In this document: in pieces, positions 16,024 to 25,188 of the stretch
How the letters are laid out: every line of letters begins with the position of its first letter
How positions within the stretch are numbered: position 1 is the first letter of the stretch
NCBI RefSeq assembly: GCF_023156385.1
Contig: NZ_JAKZAK010000017.1
Coordinates: 1-64,000, forward strand
Direction of reading: 5' to 3'
Source of the DNA: Marinobacter xestospongiae
GTDB lineage: Bacteria; Pseudomonadota; Gammaproteobacteria; Pseudomonadales; Oleiphilaceae
DNA: 64,000 bases
The notes under the pieces: generated by a model
Told to the model about the DNA's origin: nothing
The model's input: the letters and a program-made list of their open reading frames with translations, nothing else
Databases searched by the model: none
Translations under genes and position numbers: made by a program

Positions 16024-16317
16024 AAAAATCCCTTTCATGTAAGACGTGGCAGTCACGCCAGAGGTACGACTCATGTAACAAATACGGGGGCAGGTTATAC
16101 ATAACGGATCGTTATACATGCAACCCGAATTTAGGGAGCTATTGATTAATAGGGAGACTCTGATTAAGCAGCCACGCCGGTGAAGCCCTGTTATCTTGCC
16201 GACGACTCAGTACAATCAAGTCAGCACGATGACGGCCCTGTAGCCACAGCGGCCAACCAACAACGTTGACACGGCGGCCTCCACCGGCCGTTCCAATAAA
16301 GACCCAAGGACTCAGGC
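16024..16317. other. Intergenic region between the lipoprotein gene and metY
   Basis: This 294-bp divergent gap contains the promoter of the lipoprotein gene, with the repeat at 16094-16119, and the metY leader. I looked for a SAM-responsive leader before metY and could not support one. Confidence 0.5.
16094..16119. promoter_or_regulatory. Candidate operator: paired GTTATACAT repeats with a central palindrome
   Basis: Two direct copies of GTTATACAT (16094-16102 and 16111-16119) frame the inverted repeat ATAACG-N3-CGTTAT (16101-16115). The block lies about 71-96 bases upstream of the lipoprotein start and some 200 bases before metY. It looks like a regulator-binding site; the protein is unknown. 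Confidence 0.5.
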
Positions 16318-17592
16318 ATGAAACCGGAAACCCTCGCCCTGCATGCAGGTTTTAGTGGCGATCCCGCCACCAACGCAGCCACCACACCGATCTATCAGAC
16401 CACCTCCTACACCTTTGACGACACCCAGCACGGGGCGGACCTGTTCGACCTCAAGGTTCAGGGCAATATCTACACCCGCATCATGAACCCCACCAACGCG
16501 GTGCTGGAACAGCGCATGGCCGAACTCGAAGGCGGTGTCGGTGCCCTGGCGGTGGCATCAGGCATGGCGGCGATCACCTACGCCCTGCAGACCATCTGCA
16601 AGGTCGGCAACAACATCGTCAGCACCGGGCAACTGTACGGCGGCACCTACAACCTGTTCGCCCACTCGCTGCCAAACCAGGGGATCGAAACCCGTTTTGC
16701 GCCCCACGACGACTTCGAGGCGGTGGAGAACGCCATCGACGACAACACCCGGGCACTGTTCTGCGAATCCATCGGCAACCCGGCGGGCAACGTGGTCGAC
16801 ATCCAGCGCTGGGCCGAGATCGCCCACAAGCACGGCCTGCCGCTGATTGTCGACAACACCGTGGCGACGCCCTTCCTGTGCCGGCCCTTCGAGCACGGTG
16901 CCGACATCGTCATCCATTCCCTGACCAAATACATCGGTGGCCACGGCACCACGGTCGCCGGGGTGGTGGTGGATTCCGGCAAGTTCGACTGGGCCGCCAA
17001 CAAGGACAAGTTCCCGATGCTCAACGAGCCGGACCCGTCCTACCACGGCGTGGTCTACACCGAAGCCCTGGGGGCCGCCGCGTTCATTGGCCGCTGCCGC
17101 GTGGTTCCGTTGCGCAACACCGGCGCCGCGCTGTCGCCGTTCAACGCCTTCCTGATCATGCAGGGGCTGGAAACCCTGGCCCTGCGGATGGAACGCCATT
17201 GCGAGAACGCCCAGAAAGTGGCGGAGTTCCTGGAGCAGCACCCCAGTGTGGAATGGGTCAACTACGCCGGTCTGAGCAGCAGCCCTTACCGCACCACCTG
17301 CGAGAAGATCTGCGGCGGCCGCGCCTCCGGCATCCTCAGCTTCGGCATCAAGGGTGGCCGTGATGCCGGCGCCCGCTTCATTGATGCCCTGAAACTGATC
17401 TATCGCCTGGTGAACATTGGCGACGCCAAGTCCCTCGCCTGCCATCCCGCCTCCACCACCCACCGCCAGCTGAACGCCGAGGAACTGGCCAGCGCTGGCG
17501 TCAGTGAAGACCTGGTGCGGCTGTCCATCGGTATCGAGCACGTCGACGACATCCTCGCCGACGTCGACCAGGCCCTGGCCGCGGCGCAGTAA
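16318..17592 (+). CDS. metY: O-acetylhomoserine sulfhydrylase
   Basis: A 424-residue PLP enzyme of the Cys/Met metabolism family. It makes homocysteine directly from O-acetylhomoserine and sulfide. The PLP-binding Lys is K204 in [11 protein letters not shown]. The N-terminus ([27 protein letters not shown]), the YTRIMNPTN motif and the roughly 425-residue length favour MetY over cystathionine gamma-synthase, which is shorter by about 40 residues. It stands alone and is followed by a 13-bp-stem hairpin. The ATG is preceded by a purine-rich AAGGACT. Confidence 0.93.
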   Translation: MKPETLALHAGFSGDPATNAATTPIYQTTSYTFDDTQHGADLFDLKVQGNIYTRIMNPTNAVLEQRMAELEGGVGALAVASGMAAITYALQTICKVGNNIVSTGQLYGGTYNLFAHSLPNQGIETRFAPHDDFEAVENAIDDNTRALFCESIGNPAGNVVDIQRWAEIAHKHGLPLIVDNTVATPFLCRPFEHGADIVIHSLTKYIGGHGTTVAGVVVDSGKFDWAANKDKFPMLNEPDPSYHGVVYTEALGAAAFIGRCRVVPLRNTGAALSPFNAFLIMQGLETLALRMERHCENAQKVAEFLEQHPSVEWVNYAGLSSSPYRTTCEKICGGRASGILSFGIKGGRDAGARFIDALKLIYRLVNIGDAKSLACHPASTTHRQLNAEELASAGVSEDLVRLSIGIEHVDDILADVDQALAAAQ

Positions 17593-17608
17593 GCTGTAGC
17601 CCGTGGAG

Positions 17609-17643
17609 CCGGGCAACCACGGCGCGTCGTCGTGGTTGCCCGG
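17609..17643 (+). terminator. Strong hairpin downstream of metY
   Basis: A perfect 13-bp stem (CCGGGCAACCACG with CGTGGTTGCCCGG, 9-base loop) starts 17 bases after the metY stop. There is no U-tract after it, so it may be a transcript-stabilising hairpin or a Rho-assisted end rather than a classic intrinsic terminator. Confidence 0.55.
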
Positions 17644-17791
17644 AGTCGATACGGTTCCCCGCCGTTCGGCTCCTTCCGAAACACTTGCGCCAGATCAACC
17701 GGGCCGGTAATCCCCCCTTTCAAGCCGTAGCGACGCCGGGATGCAGGCTGATACCATCCGATAATCAATAGTATTATCAGGACCATCCGTT

Positions 17792-19153
17792 ATGCCTCTG
17801 AACCGTCGGCAGTTCCTCCAGTCCACCCTGGCTCTGGGTGCACTCAGCCAGCTTCCCCGCCTGAGTCTGGCCGCCAGCCCGTCGGCGGACGTGGACTATG
17901 AGCTCACGGTGGCGCCGGCAGACATTCAGCTGGTCGACGCCGGCACCACCCCCGCCTGGTGTTTCAATGGCGGCTACCCGGCACCGGTGATCCGCGCTCG
18001 CCAGCATCAGCCCATTCGCATCCGCGTACGCAACCAGCTGGCGGAACCCACCACCATTCACTGGCACGGCCTGCGCATTCCCATCGCCATGGACGGTGTG
18101 CCCTTCCTCAGCCAGGCGCCGATTCCCGCCGGCGGGGAGTTTCTCTACGAGTTCACACCGCCGGATGCCGGCACCTTCTGGTACCACCCCCACATGAACA
18201 GCGTCGAGCAGCTGGGCCGCGGCCTGGTGGGCGCATTCATTGTGGAAGAGGCGCAGCCGGTGGCGTTCGACAGCGAGCAGGTACTGGGATTGAAGAACTG
18301 GCATGTGAAAGCCGATGGCAGCTTCGACCGCCTCAGTCGTCCCCGCTATGCGGCCCGCATGGGCACGCCGGGCCAGTTGCAAACGGTGAATGGCCAGCAG
18401 CACCCCAGTTACCCGGTGCCCGCTGGCGGTTCGGTGCGGCTGCGCTTCCTCAACCTGGACAACACCGTTACCTACGATCTCACCAGTTCCGTGGAAGACG
18501 CCCGAATTCTGGCGGTGGACGGCAACCCTCTGGCCCAGCCGGTAACGCTGGAACGCCACGCCATGGGGCCGGGCATGCGGGTGGACGTGGGCCTGCTGGC
18601 TCCCGCCGCGGGCGAGACCGTCACCTTCTACCACAAGGGCAAGCCTCTGGTGACTCTACACTCGGAACCCGGCGAGGTTCGCCACAGCCAGATCCCCGCC
18701 CTGCCGCTGAATCCGGTGCCGGCACCGGACCTGGCCAACGCCGAAACCCTGTCCTTCGTTTTCGAATGGGATGCCGCCATCAGTCCGGTTGCCAAACAGG
18801 GGGAAGCCTCCGGGCCATCGTTCTGGACCATCAACCGACGATCCTGGGAGGGCATGAGCCAGGGCAACATCCCGGAACCACTGGCCCGGCTGAAGCTGGG
18901 CCAGACCTACATCTTCGAGCTGGAAAACCTGACCCAGTACCACCACCCGATCCACATCCACGGCCACACCTTCACCGTGCTGTCGTCGGACAAACGCGCC
19001 ATTGAGCCGTTCCACACCGATACCGTGCTGCTGGGCAAGAACGAGAAGGTCCTGGCCGCCTTCGTGGCGGACAACCCGGGGCGCTGGATGTACCACTGTC
19101 ATGTCATCGAACACCTCAAGACCGGCCTGATGGGTTACATCGAAGTCAGTTGA
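17792..19153 (+). CDS. Tat-exported multicopper oxidase
   Basis: A 453-residue three-cupredoxin oxidase. The N-terminus carries a twin-arginine signal (NRRQFLQ) with cleavage expected after LSLAA. All four copper motifs are present: HWHG near residue 90, HPH near 131, HHPIHIHGH near 384 and HCHVIEH near 435, giving type 1, 2 and 3 sites. The axial position of the type 1 site appears to be Leu (GLMG where GMMG is common), expected to raise the redox potential. It resembles periplasmic laccase or CumA-like enzymes; substrate (phenols, Cu(I), Mn) unknown. It is a solitary gene, followed by a short GC hairpin. Confidence 0.88.
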   Translation: MPLNRRQFLQSTLALGALSQLPRLSLAASPSADVDYELTVAPADIQLVDAGTTPAWCFNGGYPAPVIRARQHQPIRIRVRNQLAEPTTIHWHGLRIPIAMDGVPFLSQAPIPAGGEFLYEFTPPDAGTFWYHPHMNSVEQLGRGLVGAFIVEEAQPVAFDSEQVLGLKNWHVKADGSFDRLSRPRYAARMGTPGQLQTVNGQQHPSYPVPAGGSVRLRFLNLDNTVTYDLTSSVEDARILAVDGNPLAQPVTLERHAMGPGMRVDVGLLAPAAGETVTFYHKGKPLVTLHSEPGEVRHSQIPALPLNPVPAPDLANAETLSFVFEWDAAISPVAKQGEASGPSFWTINRRSWEGMSQGNIPEPLARLKLGQTYIFELENLTQYHHPIHIHGHTFTVLSSDKRAIEPFHTDTVLLGKNEKVLAAFVADNPGRWMYHCHVIEHLKTGLMGYIEVS

Positions 19154-19167
19154 TCTGTAAAAGGAAA

Positions 19168-19200
19168 GCCGGGGACTACGACAAAAGTTGGTACCCCGGC
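19168..19200 (+). terminator. Possible hairpin terminator after the multicopper oxidase gene
   Basis: A 7-bp GC stem (GCCGGGG with CCCCGGC) encloses a long 19-base loop, 15 bases past the stop. No U-tract follows. Weak support. Confidence 0.35.
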
Positions 19201-19293
19201 GCCCCGTGATTGTGCCTACTGTGCTTGTCTCCCCCGGTCGCGGGCATTACCCTTGAAGACTCCCCCAATTCCAGCAAGCAGAGTCCGGTTGTC

Positions 19294-20340
19294 ATGAGCG
19301 ACAGCGCGAAACCCCGCGTTACCAGTGGTACCAAGTTCAAGAGTGCACACGGCATTGCCGCCATCAAGGATGGCGTCAAGAAATCCGGCCATGCCAGTAC
19401 GCCGGTGACCCGGAAGCCCAAATGGCTGCGAGCCCGGATGCCCGGCGGCGAGCGCTACGACGCGGTGCGCCGCAACGTCAACGAACACCGGCTCAGCACC
19501 GTTTGCCAGGAATCCCACTGCCCCAACATCGGCGAATGCTGGAACAACGGCACCGCCACCATCATGGTGATGGGATCGGTCTGCACCCGTGCCTGCAAAT
19601 TCTGCGCGGTGGACACCGGCAACCCCAAAGGCTGGCTGGACCACGACGAGCCAGAGAACACCGCCAAGTCGGTGGAGCTGATGGGGCTGCGCTACATTGT
19701 GCTGACCTCGGTGGACCGTGACGACCTGCCGGACGGCGGTGCCGCCCATTACGCCGCCTGTGTTGCCGCCATCAAGGAACGCACACCGGAAGTGGCGGTG
19801 GAGGCCCTGACCCCGGACTTTGATGCGGTCATGGAAAACGTCGAGAAGGTGGTGGATTCCGGTCTGGACGTGTTCGCCCAGAACGTGGAGACCGTTGAGC
19901 GCCTGACCCACTGGGTTCGAGATCCCCGCGCCGGTTACCGCAAGACCCTGGATGTGCTGGCCCATGCCAAGCAGCACCGTCCGGATGTCATCACCAAGAC
20001 CAGTCTGATGCTGGGCCTGGGTGAAACCGACGACGAGATCATGGCCACCATGGACGACCTCCGTGAGGTCGGTGTCGATATTCTCACCTTGGGCCAATAC
20101 CTGCGCCCAACCCCCAACCACCTGCCGGTAGAGCGCTACGTGTCGCCGGAAGAGTTCAACCGCTACCGCGACATCGGTCTGGCCAAAGGCTTCATGGAAG
20201 TGCCATCCGGTCCCATGGTCCGCTCCAGCTATCGCGCCGACCGGGTCTTCGAGAAGAACAACCTCGGCCTGATTACCCCCGACGTACCGGCGGCAGAACA
20301 CAACCAGGCGCTGCAGATTCCGGTCAAACAGGTCGACTGA
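19294..20340 (+). CDS. lipA: Lipoyl synthase
   Basis: A 348-residue radical SAM enzyme that inserts two sulfurs into protein-bound octanoate. Both iron-sulfur cluster motifs are present: the auxiliary cluster [12 protein letters not shown] and the radical [11 protein letters not shown] (CX3CX2C), plus the C-terminal RSSYRAD with its cluster-ligating Ser. The start is taken as ATG 19294 (MSDSAKPRV) because the 28 residues encoded upstream do not look like LipA; the ribosome site is weak either way. It is not beside lipB, which lies 33 kb away. No partner gene is adjacent. Confidence 0.93.
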   Translation: MSDSAKPRVTSGTKFKSAHGIAAIKDGVKKSGHASTPVTRKPKWLRARMPGGERYDAVRRNVNEHRLSTVCQESHCPNIGECWNNGTATIMVMGSVCTRACKFCAVDTGNPKGWLDHDEPENTAKSVELMGLRYIVLTSVDRDDLPDGGAAHYAACVAAIKERTPEVAVEALTPDFDAVMENVEKVVDSGLDVFAQNVETVERLTHWVRDPRAGYRKTLDVLAHAKQHRPDVITKTSLMLGLGETDDEIMATMDDLREVGVDILTLGQYLRPTPNHLPVERYVSPEEFNRYRDIGLAKGFMEVPSGPMVRSSYRADRVFEKNNLGLITPDVPAAEHNQALQIPVKQVD

Positions 20341-20521
20341 CCGCCGCACCTGCCCGCCCCGCTGGCGGCTCGGCCCACCCCGTGGACAGTCCGAACCGCC
20401 AGCGACAGCCTACCCCGGCACGGAATCCCCGTGACCCTGACGCCTACAGACAAGCCCTGACTCCCTTGCTATCTTTAGGGGGCCTGCGGGCCCCTTTGCC
20501 AAGAAACACAGTGGACTCAAT

Positions 20522-21742
20522 ATGCTACAACTGCTCAAGAATGCGCGGCTGAAGTACAAGTTCTGGCTGCTGAACATCGTGGTACTGGCAGTGCTGTGCC
20601 TGTTGGTGCTCTACGCCATGAACATGATTGCCGCCTTGACCGATCGTTCGTTCGCCGAGGTGTTTGCCAACACCGCGGTTGAATTTGGTGGTCTGGTGGC
20701 CGTGCTGATGCTGCTGGAGATGGCCGGGTCACAGATGCTGATCAGCTTCATCGAGCGTCACGTCCACCGCCTCAAGGGCACCATGGTGGCGGTGCAGAGC
20801 TCCGGAAACCTGAGCCAGCGAGCAACGGTGGACTCCCACGATGAGATCGGCGAGATGGCCTCCGCCTTCAACGCCATGCAGGACCGCACCATGGATGTGG
20901 TCAAAAGCATGAAGCAGGCTATCGAGCGGCTCCACGTTGAGGTTCACGAACTTACCCGTGCCTCCGAGCAGCGCCGGGATGACCTCAGCCGCCAGCAGGC
21001 CAGCACCGACAGTTCCGCGACGGTGATCGCGCAGATGCTGCAGAGTTTCAATGGCATCGCGGAACAGGCCGGCATTGCCAAGACCCTGTCCCACGAAGCC
21101 CGCAAGGCCGCCGTGGACGGCAGCACCCAGGTGCGCCGCAGCACCGATTCCATCCGCGGCCTGGCGGATGTTATCGGCCAGTCCGCCAACAGCGTTCAGG
21201 CGTTGTCAGCCAATTCCCATGAAATCAGCCACGCTGTGGCGGAGATCAAGGGCATTGCCGAACAGACCAACCTGCTGGCCCTCAACGCCGCCATTGAGGC
21301 GGCCCGGGCCGGTGAACAGGGCCGCGGCTTTGCGGTGGTGGCGGACGAAGTCCGCAAGCTGGCGCAACGGGTGCAGGATTCCACCGACCAGATTCAGGGC
21401 ACCATTGACCGGTTGCTCACAGCCATGGACAGTGCCGTGGCACAGATGGGCGGCAGCTCGGAAGACGCCAGTCGCTGCGTTGGTGAGGCAGAACAGGGTC
21501 GCGAGGCCCTCGAAGCCATCAACGATGTGGTGTCCCGCATCGACCGGACCAACGAAGAGATCGCCGCGGTCTCCGCGGAACAGACCGCCGCAACCGACGA
21601 TGTGCTGGCCAATGTGGAGGGCATTCGCAACGCCACCGAAAACATGGTGGTGCAGCTGGCGGACAGCGCCGAGATGAGCCAGCGCCTGAAAACCCTGATC
21701 GACTCCCTCGAGTCCGCCGCCAACCGGGTGACCGTCAACTGA
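20522..21742 (+). CDS. Methyl-accepting chemotaxis protein without a large ligand domain
   Basis: A 406-residue transducer. Two hydrophobic helices (about residues 13-35 and 55-77) are joined by only about 20 residues, so there is no periplasmic sensor domain. A HAMP-like stretch and a full cytoplasmic signalling hairpin follow, with the conserved tip [20 protein letters not shown] near residues 243-262. It should couple to CheW/CheA. With no external domain it may sense membrane state, cytoplasmic redox or energy, or another protein; this is inference. No che genes are adjacent. A GC-rich hairpin follows. Confidence 0.88.
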   Translation: MLQLLKNARLKYKFWLLNIVVLAVLCLLVLYAMNMIAALTDRSFAEVFANTAVEFGGLVAVLMLLEMAGSQMLISFIERHVHRLKGTMVAVQSSGNLSQRATVDSHDEIGEMASAFNAMQDRTMDVVKSMKQAIERLHVEVHELTRASEQRRDDLSRQQASTDSSATVIAQMLQSFNGIAEQAGIAKTLSHEARKAAVDGSTQVRRSTDSIRGLADVIGQSANSVQALSANSHEISHAVAEIKGIAEQTNLLALNAAIEAARAGEQGRGFAVVADEVRKLAQRVQDSTDQIQGTIDRLLTAMDSAVAQMGGSSEDASRCVGEAEQGREALEAINDVVSRIDRTNEEIAAVSAEQTAATDDVLANVEGIRNATENMVVQLADSAEMSQRLKTLIDSLESAANRVTVN

Positions 21743-21755
21743 CCGTTCCCCACCT

Positions 21756-21780
21756 CGGGGAGCCATTCTGAGGCTCCCCG
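21756..21780 (+). terminator. Hairpin after the chemotaxis protein gene
   Basis: A perfect 9-bp stem (CGGGGAGCC with GGCTCCCCG) and a 7-base loop lie 13 bases past the stop. No U-tract is evident. Confidence 0.5.
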
Positions 21781-21875
21781 GCACCCCGCACATTTCAACT
21801 ATCAGCCGGGGCACCTTTATTCCCTGACAGAATATGGCAAACTGCCCGCTCTGATCCCAAAGGGACGCCACCGTC

Positions 21876-24425
21876 ATGACCAAACTACGCACACTTTACG
21901 ATCGCCTGATCCTGGCCCACCCGGTGGTGGTGCTGGTGCTGTTTGCCCTGGTGCTGGGACTGATGAGCCTCAACCTGCACCAATTCCGGCTCGACGCTTC
22001 CGCCGAGTCCCTGGTGCTGGAAAACGACCGCTCGCTGGCCCAGTACCGGACCGTCAATCAGCGCTTTACCACCTCCGATGATTTTCTCATCGTCACTTAC
22101 AGTCCCCACGAGCCGCTGTTTACCGACGCCGGCCTGGCCCGATTGGCCGGGCTGCGGGATGAACTGGCCGCCGTCGCCGCCGTCGGCTCCACCAACAGCA
22201 TTCTGAACGTGCCGCTGTTGCACAGCCCGAAGCTGTCGCTGGACACCGTTGACGAGGAAATCCTCACCATCGACGACGACCAGGTGCCACCGCAGCAGGC
22301 CCGCGATGCCCTGCTCAGCAACCCGCTCTACCCCAACCTGCTGCTCAGCACCGATGGTGGGACCACCGCCATCCAGGTCAACCTGCCGACCCCGCCCGCG
22401 TTTTTTGAGCTGCTGGAGAAGCGCAAACAGCTGCGTGCCAAGGCGGAAGCGAACCCCGGTGATGCCGACGCCCAGGACAACCTGGCCCAGGTGGAAGCCG
22501 AATTCCTGGCCCTGACCGAAGAGCTGGACGCCCGCCGGGACGCCACCATCGACGAGGTTCGGCAGATTCTCGAGCGCCATGGTGACGATGCGGTAATCCA
22601 CCTGGGTGGGGTACCCATGATCGTTGCGGACATGATCCGTTTCATCCAGAACGACCTCTCCACCTTTGGTATCGGCGTCCTGCTGTTCCTGGTACTGACC
22701 CTGGCCATCATCTTCCGACAGTGGCGCTGGGTGCTGGTACCGCTGCTGTGCTGCAGCTTCACCGTCTGGCTGGTGGTGGGCTACCTGGGCTGGGCGGAAT
22801 GGCCGGTTACGGTGATTTCCTCGAATTTCGTGTCGCTGCTGCTGATCATGACCCTGTCACTGACGATCCACCTGATTGTCCGCTACCGGGAGTACCAGCA
22901 CGACGAGCCGGACGCACCGCCGGCAACGATCCTCAGCCGCACCGTCAGCGCCATGGTCAAGCCCTGCGCCTACATGGCGCTGACCACCATCGTGGCCTTC
23001 GGCTCGCTGACCTACTCCGGTATCCGCCCGGTCATTGATTTTGGCTGGATGATGACACTTGGCCTTGCTGTAGCCTTTGTGGTGGCGTTCCTGGTCTTCC
23101 CCGCCCTGCTGCGCCTGCTGCCGCCGCCGGTCGATCAGCGGGTACGTTCAAACCGGCGGCCATTCACCGATCACTTTGCCAGCCTGACCGAACATCAAGG
23201 CCCCGCGATCCTGGTGGGCTCAGTGGTGCTGGCAGTGCTGTGCGCGATTGGTGTGAGCCGGCTGACGGTGGAGAACAGCTTCATCGACTACTTCAAGTCC
23301 AGTACCGAGATCCACCAGGGCATGATCACCATCGACAACCGCCTGGGCGGTACCACGCCGCTGGATGTGATCATCACCGACGACCCGCCTCCCGCTGGCG
23401 CGGCGACCAGTGACACCGCTGCCGCCGACGATCCCTTCGCGGCCGGCGACCCGTTTGCCGAGGATGATCCATTTGCCAGCGACTGCGATCCATTTGTAGA
23501 GGACTGCGAAGCGGCGGAGAGTTATCGGGATACCTGGTACACCTACCGCAAGATGTCGCAACTGGCGAAGGTCCACGAGTACCTCGACAGCCTGCCGGAA
23601 ACCGGCAAGGTGCTGTCCATCGACACCACCCTCGACCTGCTGGCCCAGGTCAATGGCGGCAAACCGCTGGATGCGCTGCAACTGGCCTTTGTGCCGGCGG
23701 CGGTACCGGATGATCTCAAGGGCATCTTGCTGACCCCCTACATCTCCGAGGAACACGACCAGGCCCGCTTCAGCATCCGCCTGCTGGAAACCTCACCGGA
23801 ACTGCGACGCCAGGAACTACTGGATCGCATCCGTCAGCATCTGACCGAAGAACTGGGCTACCGCGACGACCAGGTGCTGTTTACCGGCATGACGGTGATG
23901 TACAACAACATGCTACAGAGCCTGTTCGACTCCCAGATCAAGACACTGGGCGTGGTGTTCCTGGCCATCTGCGCGATGTTCCTGCTGCTGTTCCGCTCGC
24001 TCAAGCTGGCACTGATCGGCATTGCTCCCAACCTGCTGGCGGCAGGTTCGGTGCTGGGTCTGATGGGCTGGCTGGGCATACCGCTGGATATGATGACCAT
24101 CACCGTGGCGGCCATTACCGTGGGCATTGCGGTGGATGACACCATCCACTACATCCACCGTTTCAAGGTCGAGTTCGAGAAGGATCGGGACTATCTGGCC
24201 ACCATGCACCGCTGCCACAGCAGCATCGGGCGCGCCATGTCCTACACCTCCATCACCATCATCGCCGGGTTCTCAATCCTGGTGCTGTCGAACTTCATTC
24301 CCACCATCTACTTCGGCCTGTTCACCGGGTTTGCCATGCTGATGGCACTACTGGGTGCGCTGACCCTGCTGCCCCGGTTGATACTGCTGTTCCAGCCCTT
24401 CGGCCGGCCCGGAACCGCCGACTAA
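21876..24425 (+). CDS. RND-superfamily (MMPL-like) exporter with a DPF-repeat periplasmic loop
   Basis: An 849-residue membrane protein with the duplicated RND layout: TM1 at residues 13-33, a large periplasmic domain, TM2-6 (about 265-415), TM7 near 445, a second periplasmic domain and TM8-12 (about 685-840). The loop after TM7 contains four DPF motifs in an acidic, Cys-containing insertion near residues 517-545. It belongs to the predicted-exporter branch (MmpL/HpnN-like) that moves lipids, not the tripartite drug pumps, and no adaptor or outer-membrane gene is adjacent. Cargo unknown. A bidirectional terminator follows at once. Confidence 0.85.
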   Translation: MTKLRTLYDRLILAHPVVVLVLFALVLGLMSLNLHQFRLDASAESLVLENDRSLAQYRTVNQRFTTSDDFLIVTYSPHEPLFTDAGLARLAGLRDELAAVAAVGSTNSILNVPLLHSPKLSLDTVDEEILTIDDDQVPPQQARDALLSNPLYPNLLLSTDGGTTAIQVNLPTPPAFFELLEKRKQLRAKAEANPGDADAQDNLAQVEAEFLALTEELDARRDATIDEVRQILERHGDDAVIHLGGVPMIVADMIRFIQNDLSTFGIGVLLFLVLTLAIIFRQWRWVLVPLLCCSFTVWLVVGYLGWAEWPVTVISSNFVSLLLIMTLSLTIHLIVRYREYQHDEPDAPPATILSRTVSAMVKPCAYMALTTIVAFGSLTYSGIRPVIDFGWMMTLGLAVAFVVAFLVFPALLRLLPPPVDQRVRSNRRPFTDHFASLTEHQGPAILVGSVVLAVLCAIGVSRLTVENSFIDYFKSSTEIHQGMITIDNRLGGTTPLDVIITDDPPPAGAATSDTAAADDPFAAGDPFAEDDPFASDCDPFVEDCEAAESYRDTWYTYRKMSQLAKVHEYLDSLPETGKVLSIDTTLDLLAQVNGGKPLDALQLAFVPAAVPDDLKGILLTPYISEEHDQARFSIRLLETSPELRRQELLDRIRQHLTEELGYRDDQVLFTGMTVMYNNMLQSLFDSQIKTLGVVFLAICAMFLLLFRSLKLALIGIAPNLLAAGSVLGLMGWLGIPLDMMTITVAAITVGIAVDDTIHYIHRFKVEFEKDRDYLATMHRCHSSIGRAMSYTSITIIAGFSILVLSNFIPTIYFGLFTGFAMLMALLGALTLLPRLILLFQPFGRPGTAD

Positions 24426-24426
24426 C

Positions 24427-24461
24427 AAAAAACCCCGCACCGGAACCGGTGCGGGGTTTTT
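24427..24461. terminator. Bidirectional intrinsic terminator
   Basis: A-run, a 12-bp perfect GC-rich stem (ACCCCGCACCGG region with its complement) and a T-run make a symmetrical terminator between the convergent RND gene and the Spy-like gene. It starts two bases after the RND stop and should serve both. Confidence 0.93.
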
Positions 24462-24483
24462 CATGTTCGCAAGACAGGTTGCG

Positions 24484-24936
24484 TTACTGCGCCGGAGCAC
24501 CTGGCTGCGGCGGCTGCCCCTGCATCTGCTGCTGCATGGCACGCATGCGACGATCCAGCTCATCCCGCTGGTCCTGGGTGAAAACGCTGTCTACCCGTGC
24601 CTGCATCAGGGTCGACAACGCGGAAATCTCACCAGAGAGTTCGCCCAGTTTGCTGGCCTGCTCACGAATGCTGGCTTCGTCGTAGTCCGGCTTGATCTCG
24701 TCCTGCAGCTGCTGCTGGAGGCTGCGTGCTTCCATCTGCAGGCTCTGGATCTCACCCTGGAGCTCTTCCAGAATGCCGCGGATCTCGGACTGCTGCTCGT
24801 CACTCAGCCCCACCATCTGGGCCAGTCGATCGACCTGATCCGGCTGTTGCTGCGACTGCGCCCAGGTTGGCGCCGCGAGACCCATGGCCATAACCAGGGC
24901 TCCAACCAGGTGTGCGAATGTCTTGACTCTCACCAT
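24484..24936 (-). CDS. Spy/CpxP-like periplasmic protein
   Basis: A 150-residue secreted, almost entirely helical protein. The signal peptide ends near residue 26 (PTWA|QSQ). The mature part is Gln- and Glu-rich with heptad-like helices and an LTxxQ-type motif in degenerate form (FTQDQRDELDRRMR), followed by a Pro/Gln tail. Spy/CpxP relatives act as periplasmic chaperones or envelope-stress feedback factors. ATG 24936 behind CGGAGAG is preferred over 24990, since it gives the signal peptide. It converges with the RND exporter and shares its terminator. Confidence 0.72.
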   Translation of the reverse strand: MVRVKTFAHLVGALVMAMGLAAPTWAQSQQQPDQVDRLAQMVGLSDEQQSEIRGILEELQGEIQSLQMEARSLQQQLQDEIKPDYDEASIREQASKLGELSGEISALSTLMQARVDSVFTQDQRDELDRRMRAMQQQMQGQPPQPGAPAQ

Positions 24937-25188
24937 AACTTGGCACTCTCCGTTAATGCTTGCTATCCATACATTGGCTTGCACGGTCACGTTCAGTGTG
25001 TCGTGAACTCCGGAACCGCCACCCTAAAGCAAAGCCCCACCCGGTTTCACCCCGGGACCTGTCATTTTTCCACACAGGTCACAGCCGGTGTGGGCCCTCC
25101 CCCCGCCATACGGGGGCTGACGCCGATGTGAAAATTTTGTCATTCCCCGCCATAATGGCGCGATTCAGCCAGTCACCGGAGACATTCC
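24937..25188. other. Divergent promoter region between the Spy-like and GTPase genes
   Basis: A 252-bp gap. A 7-bp inverted repeat GACCTGT...ACAGGTC (25056-25062 and 25074-25080) lies in the middle and could be an operator or a leader hairpin. Nothing else is recognised. Confidence 0.35.

Noticed and set aside
16150-16317. SAM-responsive riboswitch before metY
   Set aside because: No SAM-I, SAM-II or SAH-type core could be recognised by eye. A covariance-model search would settle it.
25056-25080. Inverted repeat GACCTGT/ACAGGTC upstream of the GTPase
   Set aside because: Only seven base pairs with an 11-base loop; could be chance. Mentioned in the region note, not called as an operator.
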